From assembly GCA_020161145.1 (NCBI GenBank), contig JAIUPQ010000001.1:1-64000 (forward strand): a stretch of DNA of 64,000 nt. Direction: 5' to 3'. This document shows, piece by piece, positions 41,947 through 51,199 of this stretch. The DNA is from Pseudomonadota bacterium (GTDB lineage: Bacteria > Pseudomonadota > Gammaproteobacteria > Burkholderiales > Burkholderiaceae_C). The notes beneath the pieces were generated by a model that did not search any database, had not been told where the DNA came from, and saw only the letters and a program-made list of their open reading frames with translations. The position numbers and the translations under genes were made by a program. How positions within the stretch are numbered: position 1 is the first letter of the stretch; each line of letters starts with the position of its first letter.

Positions 41947-42710
41947 CGCCCACGGCGCTGGTCACCCGCCCGCAGCCTCAGGCCGACGCATGGGCCGCGC
42001 GGTTGCGTGCCGAGGGCCTGGCCGCCGAGGCGCTGCCGCTGCTGGCCATCGCCCCTGCGCCCGAAGCGGCAGCCGTGCGTGCCGCGCTGAGCCGGTTGCC
42101 GGCCCAGGCGCTGGTCGTGTTTGTCAGCCCCAACGCCGTGGCCCAGGCGCTGGCCTGCGCGCCCGGCTGGGCCTGGCCGGCGGGCCTGCGCGCGGCGGCC
42201 GTGGGGCCCGGCACGGTGGCGGCGCTGCAGGCAGCCGGAGTGCCGGCGGCGGCCATCACGGCGCCCGTCGCGCCGCCCTATGAATCCGAGTCGCTGTGGG
42301 CGCTGCTGGCGGGCCAGACCTGGGCCGGGCGCACCGCGCTGATCGTGCGTGGCGACGGCGGTCGCGAGTGGCTGGGCGAGCAGTTGCGGGCGGCCGGCGC
42401 GGCCGTGCAGGCGGTGCAGGCCTATGGCCGGGGCGATCCGGTCTGGTCGGACGCCCAGCGGGCCTGCGCGCAGGCGGCGCTGGCCGCACCGGCCGCGCAC
42501 TGCTGGCTGCTGTCCAGCAGCGAGGCGGTGGGTGCGCTGGCGCGGCTGCTGCCCGGCACCGACTGGGCCGCCAGCCAGGCCATCGCCTCCCATGCGCGCA
42601 TCGCCCAGGCGGCCCGGGCCGCAGGCTTTGGGCGGGTGCGCGTGGTGCCGCCAGAGCTGGCCGCCGTGCGCGACGCGCTACCTACAATGCATGACCATGA
42701 CAGCGCCTGA
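41943..42710 (+). CDS. hemD: uroporphyrinogen-III synthase
   Basis: HemD of 255 residues, a poorly conserved family. Supporting features are the opening [44 protein letters not shown] and [25 protein letters not shown]. It cyclises hydroxymethylbilane with inversion of ring D. The GTG start is fixed by the GTGA overlap with hemC. Its 3' end overlaps the hemX start by about 20 bases. Confidence 0.92.
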   Translation: MTPTALVTRPQPQADAWAARLRAEGLAAEALPLLAIAPAPEAAAVRAALSRLPAQALVVFVSPNAVAQALACAPGWAWPAGLRAAAVGPGTVAALQAAGVPAAAITAPVAPPYESESLWALLAGQTWAGRTALIVRGDGGREWLGEQLRAAGAAVQAVQAYGRGDPVWSDAQRACAQAALAAPAAHCWLLSSSEAVGALARLLPGTDWAASQAIASHARIAQAARAAGFGRVRVVPPELAAVRDALPTMHDHDSA

Positions 42711-43767
42711 AGCCGCAGCCCCCACGCCACAGCCCGCACCGACCGCCGCCAAGCCCCCGGGCCTGCCCTGGTTGCCGGTGCTGGCGGCCGTGCTGGCGCT
42801 GGCCTGTGTGGTCAGCCTGGTGCTGGTCTGGCAGACCCAGCAGCGGGTGCGCGTGCTGGAGTCCGAGCTGGTGCGCCGCCAGCAGACCAGCCAGGATGCC
42901 GCCACCGAGGCCCGGCTGCTGGCCAGGCAGGCCAGCGACGTGGCCGCCGACGCGGCCGCCAAACAGGCGCTGCTCGAAGCCCGCGTGGCCGAATCGGCGC
43001 TGCAGCGTGACCAGATCGACGAGTTGCTGCGCTCGTTCTCGCGCAGCCGCGACGAAAACGCGCTGGCCGACATCGAGGCCGCACTGCGTGTGGCGCAGCA
43101 GCAAAGCGAGCTGACGGGCAGCCCCGAGCCGCTGCTGGCCACGCTGCGCCAGGCCGACGAGCGCCTGGCCCACATCAACCAGCCCCGCCTGGAGCGCGTG
43201 CGCCGGGCCATTGCCCGCGACACCGAGCGCCTGCGCGCCGCCCAGGTGCTGGACGTGCCGGCGCTGTCGGTGCGCCTCGATGAAATCAGCCGCGACGTGG
43301 ACGACATGGCGCTGCTGGCCACGCCGGCCCGGGTGGCGGCCAAGGCCAAGGCCGCGCCGGCTGCCCCGCCAGTGCCGGCCGCAGCCGCCAGCCAGCCGGC
43401 CTGGCGGGTGCATTTGGGCCACGCCGCCGCCCAGGTCTGGCAGGAAGCCCGCAGCCTGGTGCGCGTCACGCGCATCGCCTCGCCCGAGGCCATGCTGATT
43501 GCGCCCGAGCAGGGCTACTTCCTGCGTGAGAACGTCAAGCTGCGGTTGCTGAACGCGCGCCTGGCGTTGCTGTCGCGCCAGGGCGACGTGGCCCAGCGCG
43601 AGCTGGCCGCCGCCCATGCCGCCATGCAGCGCTACTTCGATCCCGGCCAGCGCCGCGTCGCCGCCAGCCTGGACGCGCTGGCCCAGGCCACGCGGCAGGT
43701 GGCCCAGCAGCGGCCTACCCCCCGCCCCGATGACACCCTGGCCGCCCTGGCCACCATGACCAAGTGA
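42691..43767 (+). CDS. hemX: HemX family uroporphyrinogen-III C-methyltransferase-like protein
   Basis: About 358 residues. A Pro-rich cytoplasmic start is followed by one membrane helix (LPVLAAVLALACVVSLVLVW), then a long coiled coil (residues 45-150, rich in Glu, Arg, Ala) and a folded C-terminal part. It belongs to the HemX family in the hemCDXY operon. Despite the family name, no methyltransferase motif is visible. Starts at 42691 and 42697 are both possible. A TACAAT hexamer ends three bases before the first ATG. Confidence 0.88.
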   Translation: MTMTAPEAAAPTPQPAPTAAKPPGLPWLPVLAAVLALACVVSLVLVWQTQQRVRVLESELVRRQQTSQDAATEARLLARQASDVAADAAAKQALLEARVAESALQRDQIDELLRSFSRSRDENALADIEAALRVAQQQSELTGSPEPLLATLRQADERLAHINQPRLERVRRAIARDTERLRAAQVLDVPALSVRLDEISRDVDDMALLATPARVAAKAKAAPAAPPVPAAAASQPAWRVHLGHAAAQVWQEARSLVRVTRIASPEAMLIAPEQGYFLRENVKLRLLNARLALLSRQGDVAQRELAAAHAAMQRYFDPGQRRVAASLDALAQATRQVAQQRPTPRPDDTLAALATMTK

Positions 43768-45023
43768 TGCGCGCCCTCATCTGGCTGCTGTTGATCGGCA
43801 TTGCGGCCACGGTGGCGGCCACGCTGCTGGGCGGCAACGATGGGCTGGTGTCGGTGTTCTATGCCGGCCAGCGCGTGGACGTGTCGCTGAATCTGGCGCT
43901 GGTGCTGCTGCTGGCTGCCGTGCTGCTGCTGTATGTGGGCCTGCGCACCGTGAGCGCGCTGCTGGCGCTGCCCGAGCATGCGCTGGCCTGGCGCAATCTC
44001 AAGCGTGAGCGGGCGGCCGGTGCGGCGCTGCGCCAGGCGCTGGCCGAGTTCTTTGCCGCGCGCTATGCCCGCGCCCAGCGGGCCGCGCAGATCGCGCTCG
44101 ACCTGCAGGACGACGTGCCCGAGTTGCGCGGCAATGCCACGTTTGCCGTCCAGGCACACCTGCTGGCCGCCAGCAGTGCCCATCGCCTGCAGGACCGCGC
44201 CGGCCGCGACCAGCGGCTGGTGGCCGCCCAGGCCGCCGCCAAGGACGATGCCTTGCTGCGCGATGGGGTGCAGTTGATGCAGGCCGAATGGCGGCTCGAT
44301 GACCGCGACGCCACGCGCGCGCTGGCTGCGCTGGCCGAACTGCCGCCCGGCGTGGCGCGCCGCACGCAGGCGCTGCGCCTGCGGCTGCAAGCCAGTCGCC
44401 AGCAAGGCCGTCCGCTGGAGGCGTTGCAAACGGCGCGCCTGCTGGCCAAGCACCAGGCGTTTTCTGCGGTGGGTGCGCAGGCACTGCTGCGCTCGCTGGC
44501 GTTCGAGGCGCTGGACGGCGCCTTTGACGGCGAGCAGTTGCGCGCGGTCTGGGCACAGCTGGAGGCCACAGACCGCCGCGATGGCTGGGTGGCCGCCCGC
44601 GCCGCACGGCGCGCGGCCCGCCTGGGTGAAATGGTGCTGGGGTGTGAATGGCTGGCGCCGCACTGGGACCACCTGGCCGACGCCGAGCCCGACATGCGCC
44701 GCGAGTTGGCGCTGGCCCTGATCGACTGCGCGGGCGGCCTGCCCGTGGTCAGCGGCACCGGCTGGCTGGCCCGCGTGGAGACGGCGCTGGCGCGGGCGGG
44801 CGCCGACGACACCGTGGTGGCGGCGGCCGGCATGGCGTTTGCGCAGCGCCAGCTCTGGGGCAAGGCACGGCGGCCGCTGGAGCGGGCCGCCAAGTCCCAG
44901 GCCCTGCCCAGCCCGGTGCGCCAGCGCGCCCTGCGCACCCTGGCGGCCATGGCCCGGGCTGCCGGCGATGAGGCCTCGGCCTTGATGCACGAGCAGGCCA
45001 TCGCCCATATGGGCGAGGACTGA
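43767..45023 (+). CDS. hemY: HemY family inner-membrane TPR protein
   Basis: About 418 residues. Two membrane helices (ALIWLLLIGIAATVAATLL and LALVLLLAAVLLLYVGL) are joined by a short loop containing NDGLVSVFYAGQRVDVSL. They are followed by TPR-like helices to the C-terminus. This is the proteobacterial HemY of the haem operon, not the unrelated Gram-positive oxidase. The ATG at 43767 forms a TGATG junction with the hemX stop. Its role in haem synthesis is not settled. Confidence 0.9.
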   Translation: MRALIWLLLIGIAATVAATLLGGNDGLVSVFYAGQRVDVSLNLALVLLLAAVLLLYVGLRTVSALLALPEHALAWRNLKRERAAGAALRQALAEFFAARYARAQRAAQIALDLQDDVPELRGNATFAVQAHLLAASSAHRLQDRAGRDQRLVAAQAAAKDDALLRDGVQLMQAEWRLDDRDATRALAALAELPPGVARRTQALRLRLQASRQQGRPLEALQTARLLAKHQAFSAVGAQALLRSLAFEALDGAFDGEQLRAVWAQLEATDRRDGWVAARAARRAARLGEMVLGCEWLAPHWDHLADAEPDMRRELALALIDCAGGLPVVSGTGWLARVETALARAGADDTVVAAAGMAFAQRQLWGKARRPLERAAKSQALPSPVRQRALRTLAAMARAAGDEASALMHEQAIAHMGED

Positions 45024-45038
45024 CACCTCTGGTTTCAC

Positions 45039-45068
45039 TTGCGGATGCAGCAAAACATGCTGTATAGT
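45039..45068 (+). promoter_or_regulatory. sigma-70-type promoter for tRNA-Arg
   Basis: TTGCGG (-35) and TATAGT (-10) are separated by 18 bases, and the -10 ends 11 bases before the tRNA. The position and quality fit a stable RNA promoter. Confidence 0.55.
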
Positions 45069-45079
45069 TCGATCCTTCA

Positions 45080-45156
45080 GCGGCTGTAGCTCAGTTGGAT
45101 AGAGTACTTGGCTACGAACCAAGGGGTCGTGGGTTCGAATCCTGCCAGCCGCACCA
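45080..45156 (+). tRNA. tRNA-Arg (anticodon ACG)
   Basis: The acceptor stem GCGGCTG pairs with CAGCCGC, followed by A and an encoded CCA. The anticodon loop CTACGAA carries ACG, expected to be modified to ICG. The D arm contains AGCTCAGTTGGATAGAGT and the T arm GGTTCGAATCC. A promoter precedes it and a strong terminator follows, so it is a single-gene unit. Confidence 0.97.
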
Positions 45157-45164
45157 ACAAAATC

Positions 45165-45199
45165 AAGGACTTGGCGCCAAAAGCGCCAAGTCCTTTTTT
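45165..45199 (+). terminator. rho-independent terminator after tRNA-Arg
   Basis: A long perfect stem, AAGGACTTGGCGC paired with GCGCCAAGTCCTT around a CAAAA loop, runs into a T stretch. It lies nine bases after the tRNA. Confidence 0.92.
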
Positions 45200-45354
45200 C
45201 TTGGGCCGGCGGCTGGGCGGGTGCGGACCTGCGATCTGGCAGGTGCGGGATGCCGCGAAGGCGGGGTGACGGGTGCCGTTTTTTGCGGACTAACACCGAG
45301 AACTGTGGCCAGGGCGCCACTCTAAAATCGCCGCTTTCCATTTCCGCATTCCCC

Positions 45355-47409
45355 ATGAGCAGCCCCGTCAGACCCGACAAAGCCTGGACCGAACTTCGTC
45401 AAAACCTGGGCGCCTCTGGCCGCCAGCCGCTGTTCGTGCTCTTCGTCGACAAGCAGGAAACCCTGGAGCAGGTGCATCGCAATGCGCATGAGTTCTTCCA
45501 GAACCAGAGCGAAGCGTCGGTGCCCATGGGGCTGGTCTATCCGCTGCGCACGGCCCATGTGGTGGGCGACATGCGCGCTGGCCTGGAAGCTCAGAAGGGC
45601 AGCAGCGAGGTGCCGGTGTGGCTGGACCTGGCGGTGGCGGACCTGCCCCACCGGGTGGAGGAGCCCAGTGCCCGTGATGCGCACGACGAGGATGGCGATA
45701 CCCCCGCCGAGGTGCCCCCGCCCACCTGGGAGGAGGCCCGGCAGACGGCGCTGGTGGAACTCGATGGCCTGGTCGACTGGCTGGATACCGATCTGGCCCG
45801 GCCCCTGATCATCTCGCTGCCCGAGGCCTGGAGCACGCGCGTCGAGACGCTGGCGCCCATGCTGTGGGCCGTGCGCACCGACGACATCACGGTGCAGAAA
45901 ACCCAGGGCGGCGAGCCGCTGAGCAAAGGCCAGGTCACGGGTGTGCGCGTGGCCACTCGCCGCGCCATCAAGGCCCACAACGCCTATACGGCCGATCCTG
46001 GCGCCGCCACCTACCGCGAGTTCGGCGCGGCGCTGGGCAACCTGGCCCAGGCCGAGTTCGATGCCAAGCGGTTTCTGTATGGCATCAGCCATGCTGAACA
46101 GTCGGTGGCCATCTTCCGTGCCATCTTTGAAGAGAAGGCCGACAGCCCGCAGATGATGCGTGACTTTTCGGTGGCGCTGAACCGCATGGGCACGGTGCAA
46201 CTGGCTGGCGGCAAGAAGCAGGCGGCGCTGGAGAGCTTTACCGAGTGCCTGAAGCTGCGCCAATGTGTGCGCGAGGTGGTGGGCGATGGTGCCGCCGTGC
46301 TGTCCGATCTGGCCAGTGCCTACGAAAAGCTGGCCAACGTCTATCGCACGCTGGAGCGCCATCTGGATGCGGTGACCAATTACCAACTGGCGCTGGCGTT
46401 GCGCGAAGAGCTTTATGCGACGCAGGGCGAAAGCGCCCAGGTCATCCGCGACCTGGTGATGGCCCGCGGCAAGCTGGGTGACTCGCTGTGTGGCCAGGGT
46501 GACTTCAGCACCGCGCTGACCTACTACGAAGCCTGCATACCGGTGGCCAACCGCGCGCTGGAGTTGCTGGGCGAGGTGCCCCAGGTGCTGCAAGGCTCGG
46601 CCTCGGTGCACGGCCGGGTGGGCTTTGCCCAGCGCTCGCTGGGCCAGTACGAAACAGCCGTGGCCTCGTTCGAGCTGGCGCTGGAGTATTTCATCAAGCT
46701 GCGCGACCAGTTCGGCCCCAGCCCCACCACCTTGCGGGACATGTCGGTGCTGTTGCTGCGCCTGGGCGATGCCCGCCGTGCGGCGGGCCAGAGCGAGGGC
46801 GCCATGGCGGCCTATGAGCAGGCCGTCGAGGTGCGCAAAGAGCTTCGCGACGCCCGGCGCAACAGCCTGGCTGCCGCGCGCGACCTGGTCATGGCCATCA
46901 CCAAGCTGGGCGACATGCGGCGCGAACTCGACCTGCTGGATCTGGCGCAGGAGTCCTACCGCGATGCGCTGGCCGTCATGCGGCGCCTGCGCGAGCGCCA
47001 TGGCGACACGCCGCTGGTGTTGCGCGGCGTGGCCGGCCTGCTGGACAAGCTGGCCGATACGCGGCACGACCTGGGGTTGGTGACGCAAGGGCTGTCCGCC
47101 GCCAACGAGGCCTTGCAGGTGCGGTTGCGGACGCGCGAAATCATGGGCGACGACCGCCAGGTGCTGGAAGACATCGTGCTCACGCTGCAGCGGCTGGCCA
47201 CCCGCGAGCCCGATACCGAGCGCCGGCTGGCGGCGGTGGCCCAGGTGGACGTGCTGTTCGACGACTTGATGCGCCGCACCGACAACGAACAGATGCGGCA
47301 GTTCTACCAGTCGCGCCGCGACTCGGTGATGGCGCAGATCGACGTCGGTGTGCCCATGGTCTTCCATACCGACGATGACGACGAAGAAGACGACGACACC
47401 AAGCCCTGA
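45355..47409 (+). CDS. cytoplasmic tetratricopeptide-repeat protein
   Basis: A 684-residue protein with no signal peptide. Residues 1-230 form an unrecognised domain with a VLFVDKQETLEQ segment. About ten TPR-like repeats of some 40-45 residues follow (for example FSVALNRMGTVQLAGGKKQAALESF and VLSDLASAYEKLANVYRTLERHLDA), and the protein ends in an acidic DDDDEEDDD tail. The ATG at 45355 follows a TAAAAT hexamer. It lies 20 bases before thrC and just after tRNA-Arg. Protein-binding scaffold is the only role the sequence supports. Confidence 0.75.
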   Translation: MSSPVRPDKAWTELRQNLGASGRQPLFVLFVDKQETLEQVHRNAHEFFQNQSEASVPMGLVYPLRTAHVVGDMRAGLEAQKGSSEVPVWLDLAVADLPHRVEEPSARDAHDEDGDTPAEVPPPTWEEARQTALVELDGLVDWLDTDLARPLIISLPEAWSTRVETLAPMLWAVRTDDITVQKTQGGEPLSKGQVTGVRVATRRAIKAHNAYTADPGAATYREFGAALGNLAQAEFDAKRFLYGISHAEQSVAIFRAIFEEKADSPQMMRDFSVALNRMGTVQLAGGKKQAALESFTECLKLRQCVREVVGDGAAVLSDLASAYEKLANVYRTLERHLDAVTNYQLALALREELYATQGESAQVIRDLVMARGKLGDSLCGQGDFSTALTYYEACIPVANRALELLGEVPQVLQGSASVHGRVGFAQRSLGQYETAVASFELALEYFIKLRDQFGPSPTTLRDMSVLLLRLGDARRAAGQSEGAMAAYEQAVEVRKELRDARRNSLAAARDLVMAITKLGDMRRELDLLDLAQESYRDALAVMRRLRERHGDTPLVLRGVAGLLDKLADTRHDLGLVTQGLSAANEALQVRLRTREIMGDDRQVLEDIVLTLQRLATREPDTERRLAAVAQVDVLFDDLMRRTDNEQMRQFYQSRRDSVMAQIDVGVPMVFHTDDDDEEDDDTKP

Positions 47410-47429
47410 GGCTGGGCGCTGGCCCCTGT

Positions 47430-48833
47430 ATGAACTACCTCTCCACCCGCGGCCAGGCCGCGCCGCAGCGCTTCACCGACATCCTGCTTGAGGGCCTGGC
47501 GCCGGATGGCGGGCTGTTTCTGCCCGAGCGCTACCCCCAGGTCGATGCCGGCACGCTGACCCGCTGGGCCAGGCTGTCCTATGCCGAGCTGGCGCACGAA
47601 ATCCTTGCGCTCTACATCGACGACATCCCCCACGCCGACCTGTGCGAACTGGCTGCCCGCACCTACACCGCCGAGGTGTTTGGCAGCGCGGCCATCACCC
47701 CCGTGTTGCCACTGGGCCGCAGCGGCCTGATGCTGCAGCGCCTGTCCGAAGGCCCGACGCTGGCCTTCAAGGACATGGCCATGCAGCTGCTGGGCCGGCT
47801 GTTCGAATACGAACTGGGCCGGCGCGGCCAGCGCCTCAACATCGTCGGCGCCACCTCGGGCGACACCGGCAGTGCGGCCGAAGTGGCCTTGCAGGGCAAA
47901 CGCGGCGTGCAGGTCTTCATGCTCAGCCCGCATGGCCGCATGAGTCCGGTGCAGCAGGCGCAGATGTACGGCCTGCAGGACGCCCACATCCACAACCTGG
48001 CCGTCCAGGGCGTCTTTGACGAGGCGCAGGACATGGTCAAGGCCGTGGCCGGGGATCTGGCGTTCAAGCGCGCCCACGCCATCGGTGCCGTCAACTCCAT
48101 CAACTGGGCGCGGCTGCTGGCGCAGGTGGTGTATTACTTCGCCGGCTACCTGCAGGCCGAACGCAAGCTGGGTGAGCCGGTCAGCTTCACCGTGCCCTCG
48201 GGCAATTTCGGCAACGTCTGCGCCGGCCATGTGGCGCGCATGATGGGCTTGCCCATAGACCAGCTCGTCGTCGCCACCAACGAGAACGACGTGCTCGACG
48301 AGTTCTTCCGCACCGGCACCTACCGCGTGCGGCCGGCCAGCCAGACGCTGGAGACCTCCAGCCCGTCGATGGACATTGCCAAGGCCAGCAACTTCGAGCG
48401 CTTCATTGCCGACCTGCTGGAGCGCGACGGTGCCCAGGTCGCACGGCTGTTTGCGGCGCCCGAGTTCACCCTCACGCCAGACCAGATGGCGCGGGTGCAC
48501 CAGCGCCACGGTTTCGCCTCGGGCCGCTCCACCCACGCCGAGCGGCTGGCCGCCATGCGCTGGGCCTGGGCCGAGTGGCAGGAAGTGATCGACCCCCACA
48601 CCGCAGCCGGCCTGCACGTGGCCGCCCAGCATGCGCGCGATGGCGTACCCATGATCGTGCTGGAGACCGCCAAGGCCGCCAAGTTCGGCGCCACCGTCCA
48701 GGAAGCCCTGGGGTTCGAGCCCCCGCTGCCGCCGGCCCTGCAGGCGCTGCTGGCCGCGCCGCCGCGCGTGCAGGTCATCCCGCCCGACGTGGCCCTGCTG
48801 CGCCAGTACATCGAGGCCCACGACCATGGCTGA
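47430..48833 (+). CDS. thrC: threonine synthase
   Basis: PLP-dependent ThrC of 467 residues, making threonine from O-phosphohomoserine. The PLP lysine is in LAFKDMAMQ, and GATSGDTGSAAEVAL, VNSINWARLL and VPSGNFGNVCAG bind substrate and phosphate. The start is MNYLSTRGQ, typical of the family. Homoserine dehydrogenase, which usually lies directly upstream in this group, is replaced here by the TPR gene. It overlaps moeA by eight bases. Confidence 0.96.
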   Translation: MNYLSTRGQAAPQRFTDILLEGLAPDGGLFLPERYPQVDAGTLTRWARLSYAELAHEILALYIDDIPHADLCELAARTYTAEVFGSAAITPVLPLGRSGLMLQRLSEGPTLAFKDMAMQLLGRLFEYELGRRGQRLNIVGATSGDTGSAAEVALQGKRGVQVFMLSPHGRMSPVQQAQMYGLQDAHIHNLAVQGVFDEAQDMVKAVAGDLAFKRAHAIGAVNSINWARLLAQVVYYFAGYLQAERKLGEPVSFTVPSGNFGNVCAGHVARMMGLPIDQLVVATNENDVLDEFFRTGTYRVRPASQTLETSSPSMDIAKASNFERFIADLLERDGAQVARLFAAPEFTLTPDQMARVHQRHGFASGRSTHAERLAAMRWAWAEWQEVIDPHTAAGLHVAAQHARDGVPMIVLETAKAAKFGATVQEALGFEPPLPPALQALLAAPPRVQVIPPDVALLRQYIEAHDHG

Positions 48834-50031
48834 GTTGCTGGCGCTGGACGCCGCGTTGACCGAGCTCTTCACGCTGGCCGCTGCGCAACCGCCGCTGGCC
48901 GTAGAGACCGTGCCCACGCTGGCCGCCCGCCACCGCGTGCTGGCGGCAGACCTGGTCTCCGCGCTGGCCGTGCCGCCTGCCGACAACTCGGCCATGGACG
49001 GCTATGCCGTGCGCGCGGCCGAGGCGCGGGCCGGCGCCGTGCTGCCCGTGTCCCAGCGCATCGCCGCCGGCCACGTGGGCACCGAACTACTCCCTGGCAC
49101 GGCCGCGCGCATCTTCACCGGAGCCCCCATTCCGGCTGGTGCCGACACCGTGGTCATGCAAGAGCACACCGTGGCCGGCGACGCCACCGTCACCTTCACG
49201 CAAGACGCGCAGGCCGACCGCCACATCCGCCGCGCCGGCGAAGACATTGCGCCCGGCCAGACCGTGCTGGCCGCCGGTGCCCGCCTCACGCCGGCCGGCC
49301 TGGGCGTGGCTGCCTCGGTGGGCGCTGCCACGCTGGCCGTGCGCCGGCGCCTGCGCGTGGCGCTGCTGTGCACCGGCGACGAACTTACCCAGCCCGGCGA
49401 GCCGCTGGCGCCCGGCGCCATCTACAACTCCAACCGCTACACCTTGCGCGCGCTGCTGGAGACCGCTGGCTGCGAGGTCTCCGACCTGGGCAACGTGCCC
49501 GACGACCTGCCCGCCACCCTCGCCGCGCTGCGTGAGGCCTCGGCCTGCGACGTCATCGTCACCTCGGGCGGTGTCAGCGTGGGCGATGCCGACCACCTGC
49601 GTCCGGCCGTGCAGCAGCTGGGCCGCCTGCACCTGTGGAAGCTGGCCATCAAGCCGGGCAAACCGCTGGCCGTGGGGCAGGTGGGCGCGGCGCTGTACTT
49701 TGGCCTGCCCGGCAATCCGGCGGCCAGCTTTGCCACCTTCCTCGTGGTGGTGGCGCCCGTGCTGCGGGCGCTGCAAGGCATGACCCAGCGCACCGTGCGC
49801 TCACTGCCGCTGCGCGCTGCCTTCGACTGGCCGCGCCCCGACGCCCGGCGCGAGTTTTTGCGCGTGCGCGTCGATGCCGACGGCGCGGTGGCGCTGTTCC
49901 CGCACCAGGGCTCGGGCGTGCTCACCTCGGCCGTCTGGGCCGACGGCCTGGTGGACGTACCGCCCGGCCAGGCCATCGCCCGTGGCGATGCGGTGCGCTT
50001 TCTGAGCATGGCGGACCTGCTGGCCACCTGA
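48826..50031 (+). CDS. moeA: molybdopterin molybdenumtransferase
   Basis: MoeA of 401 residues. It inserts molybdate into adenylated molybdopterin. Visible blocks are NSAMDGYAVRA, RIFTGAPIPAGADTVVMQE, LLCTGDEL, NSNRYTLRALL, TSGGVSVGDADH and FGLPGNPAASF. It starts inside the end of thrC and ends in a TGATG junction with the GNAT gene. The operon goes on to moaD and moaE. Confidence 0.96.
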   Translation: MAELLALDAALTELFTLAAAQPPLAVETVPTLAARHRVLAADLVSALAVPPADNSAMDGYAVRAAEARAGAVLPVSQRIAAGHVGTELLPGTAARIFTGAPIPAGADTVVMQEHTVAGDATVTFTQDAQADRHIRRAGEDIAPGQTVLAAGARLTPAGLGVAASVGAATLAVRRRLRVALLCTGDELTQPGEPLAPGAIYNSNRYTLRALLETAGCEVSDLGNVPDDLPATLAALREASACDVIVTSGGVSVGDADHLRPAVQQLGRLHLWKLAIKPGKPLAVGQVGAALYFGLPGNPAASFATFLVVVAPVLRALQGMTQRTVRSLPLRAAFDWPRPDARREFLRVRVDADGAVALFPHQGSGVLTSAVWADGLVDVPPGQAIARGDAVRFLSMADLLAT

Positions 50032-50894
50032 TGGACGTGCTGCACACGCCGCGCCTGCGGCTGCGCTGGTTCACGTTGGCCGACGCGGGCTTCGTGCTGC
50101 AACTGGTCAACGACCCCGCCTGGCGCCGCTACGTCAGCGACCCCGGCGTGCGCGACGAGGCCGCCGCCCGCAGCTGGATGGAGGGCCGCCTGCTGGCGCC
50201 CTACGGCACGCAAGGCCATGGCTTTTGGGCCGTGCAGCACCGCGCCAGCGGCGCGCTGGTGGGCTTGTGCGGCCTCTTCAAGCGCGACAGCCTGCCCGCG
50301 CTGGACGTCGGTTACGCGCTGCTGCCCGCCTGGCGCGGCCAGGGCCTGGCGCAAGAGGCCACGGCGGCCTGCGTGGCCTATGCGCGCGACGTGCTGGGTG
50401 TGGCACGGCTGCTGGCCGTCACCGACGTGGACAACGCCGCCTCGGCCCGGGTGCTGGAGGCCTGCGGCCTGCGCCACGTGGACACCCGGGTGCTGGCCTC
50501 CGTGGGCGAGCCGCGACCGACGCGGGTGTTCGAGATCACCTGGCCCGCCCCGGCCGATGACGACGCCGCCATCGACGCGCTGGTGACACGCTGCGCTCAT
50601 GCCCTGGTTCATCATGTGACGGCGCTGCCGTTTTTCTTCACGCCCGAGGCGGCCATCCACCTGATCGCCGCTGACGGAGCCGTGACCACCACCGACCCGC
50701 GTGGGCTGATGGCGCATCTGGCCTGCGGCGACGGACTGGCCGGTTTTCAGGCCACTGACCTGACCCGCAGCGGCTGGCGCCACGGCGCGCTGGCCCAGCG
50801 CCGCCTGCACGGCCGCAGCACCCTGGCGCTGCAACTGCTTTGCCGCGACGGCCGCTGGTGCCTCACCGCGCTGGCCTGGCAAGGCCCCGATTGA
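50031..50894 (+). CDS. GNAT acetyltransferase with an extra C-terminal domain
   Basis: A 287-residue protein in two parts. Residues 1-170 form a RimJ/RimL-type GNAT domain (LHTPRLRLRWFTLADAGFVLQLVNDP; acetyl-CoA loop WRGQGLAQEA; VTDVDNAASARVLEACGLRH). Residues 175-287 are a second, unrecognised domain (HHVTALPFFFTPEAAIHLIAADGA...GRWCLTALAW) with an alternating strand pattern. It is coupled to moeA by TGATG and lies 50 bases before moaD. The substrate is unknown. Confidence 0.8.
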   Translation: MDVLHTPRLRLRWFTLADAGFVLQLVNDPAWRRYVSDPGVRDEAAARSWMEGRLLAPYGTQGHGFWAVQHRASGALVGLCGLFKRDSLPALDVGYALLPAWRGQGLAQEATAACVAYARDVLGVARLLAVTDVDNAASARVLEACGLRHVDTRVLASVGEPRPTRVFEITWPAPADDDAAIDALVTRCAHALVHHVTALPFFFTPEAAIHLIAADGAVTTTDPRGLMAHLACGDGLAGFQATDLTRSGWRHGALAQRRLHGRSTLALQLLCRDGRWCLTALAWQGPD

Positions 50895-50944
50895 GCCCAT
50901 TTCCGGCGTTCCTCGCGGGGCGCCATCGCGTACAGTGCCACCCC

Positions 50945-51199
50945 ATGTCCACCATCCGCATTCTTTTTTTTGCCGCACTGCGCGAGCAATTGGGCGCCGA
51001 GCTGGCGCATGAGATTGCGCCCGGCACCACTGTGGCCGACGTGCGCACCGCGCTGCGTGCCCGGGGCGAACCCTGGGCCACGCTGCTGGACGCGGCCCGC
51101 GGCACACGCACCGCGCTGAACCAGGCGCTGTGCGGAGAGCAGGCCACCTTGCGGCCGGGCGACGAACTGGCGTTTTTCCCGCCCGTCACCGGTGGCTGA
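50945..51199 (+). CDS. moaD: molybdopterin synthase sulfur carrier subunit
   Basis: MoaD of 84 residues with the ubiquitin-like fold. It opens IRILFFAALREQLG and ends FFPPVTGG, where the terminal Gly-Gly is adenylated and thiocarboxylated. It is the small subunit of MPT synthase with MoaE, whose gene overlaps it by eight bases. A TACAGT hexamer ends eight bases before the ATG. Confidence 0.95.
   Translation: MSTIRILFFAALREQLGAELAHEIAPGTTVADVRTALRARGEPWATLLDAARGTRTALNQALCGEQATLRPGDELAFFPPVTGG

Noticed and set aside
45250-45354. Upstream extension of the TPR protein.
   Set aside because: The extra residues are basic and unlike the protein; the ATG at 45355 gives a sensible N-terminus.
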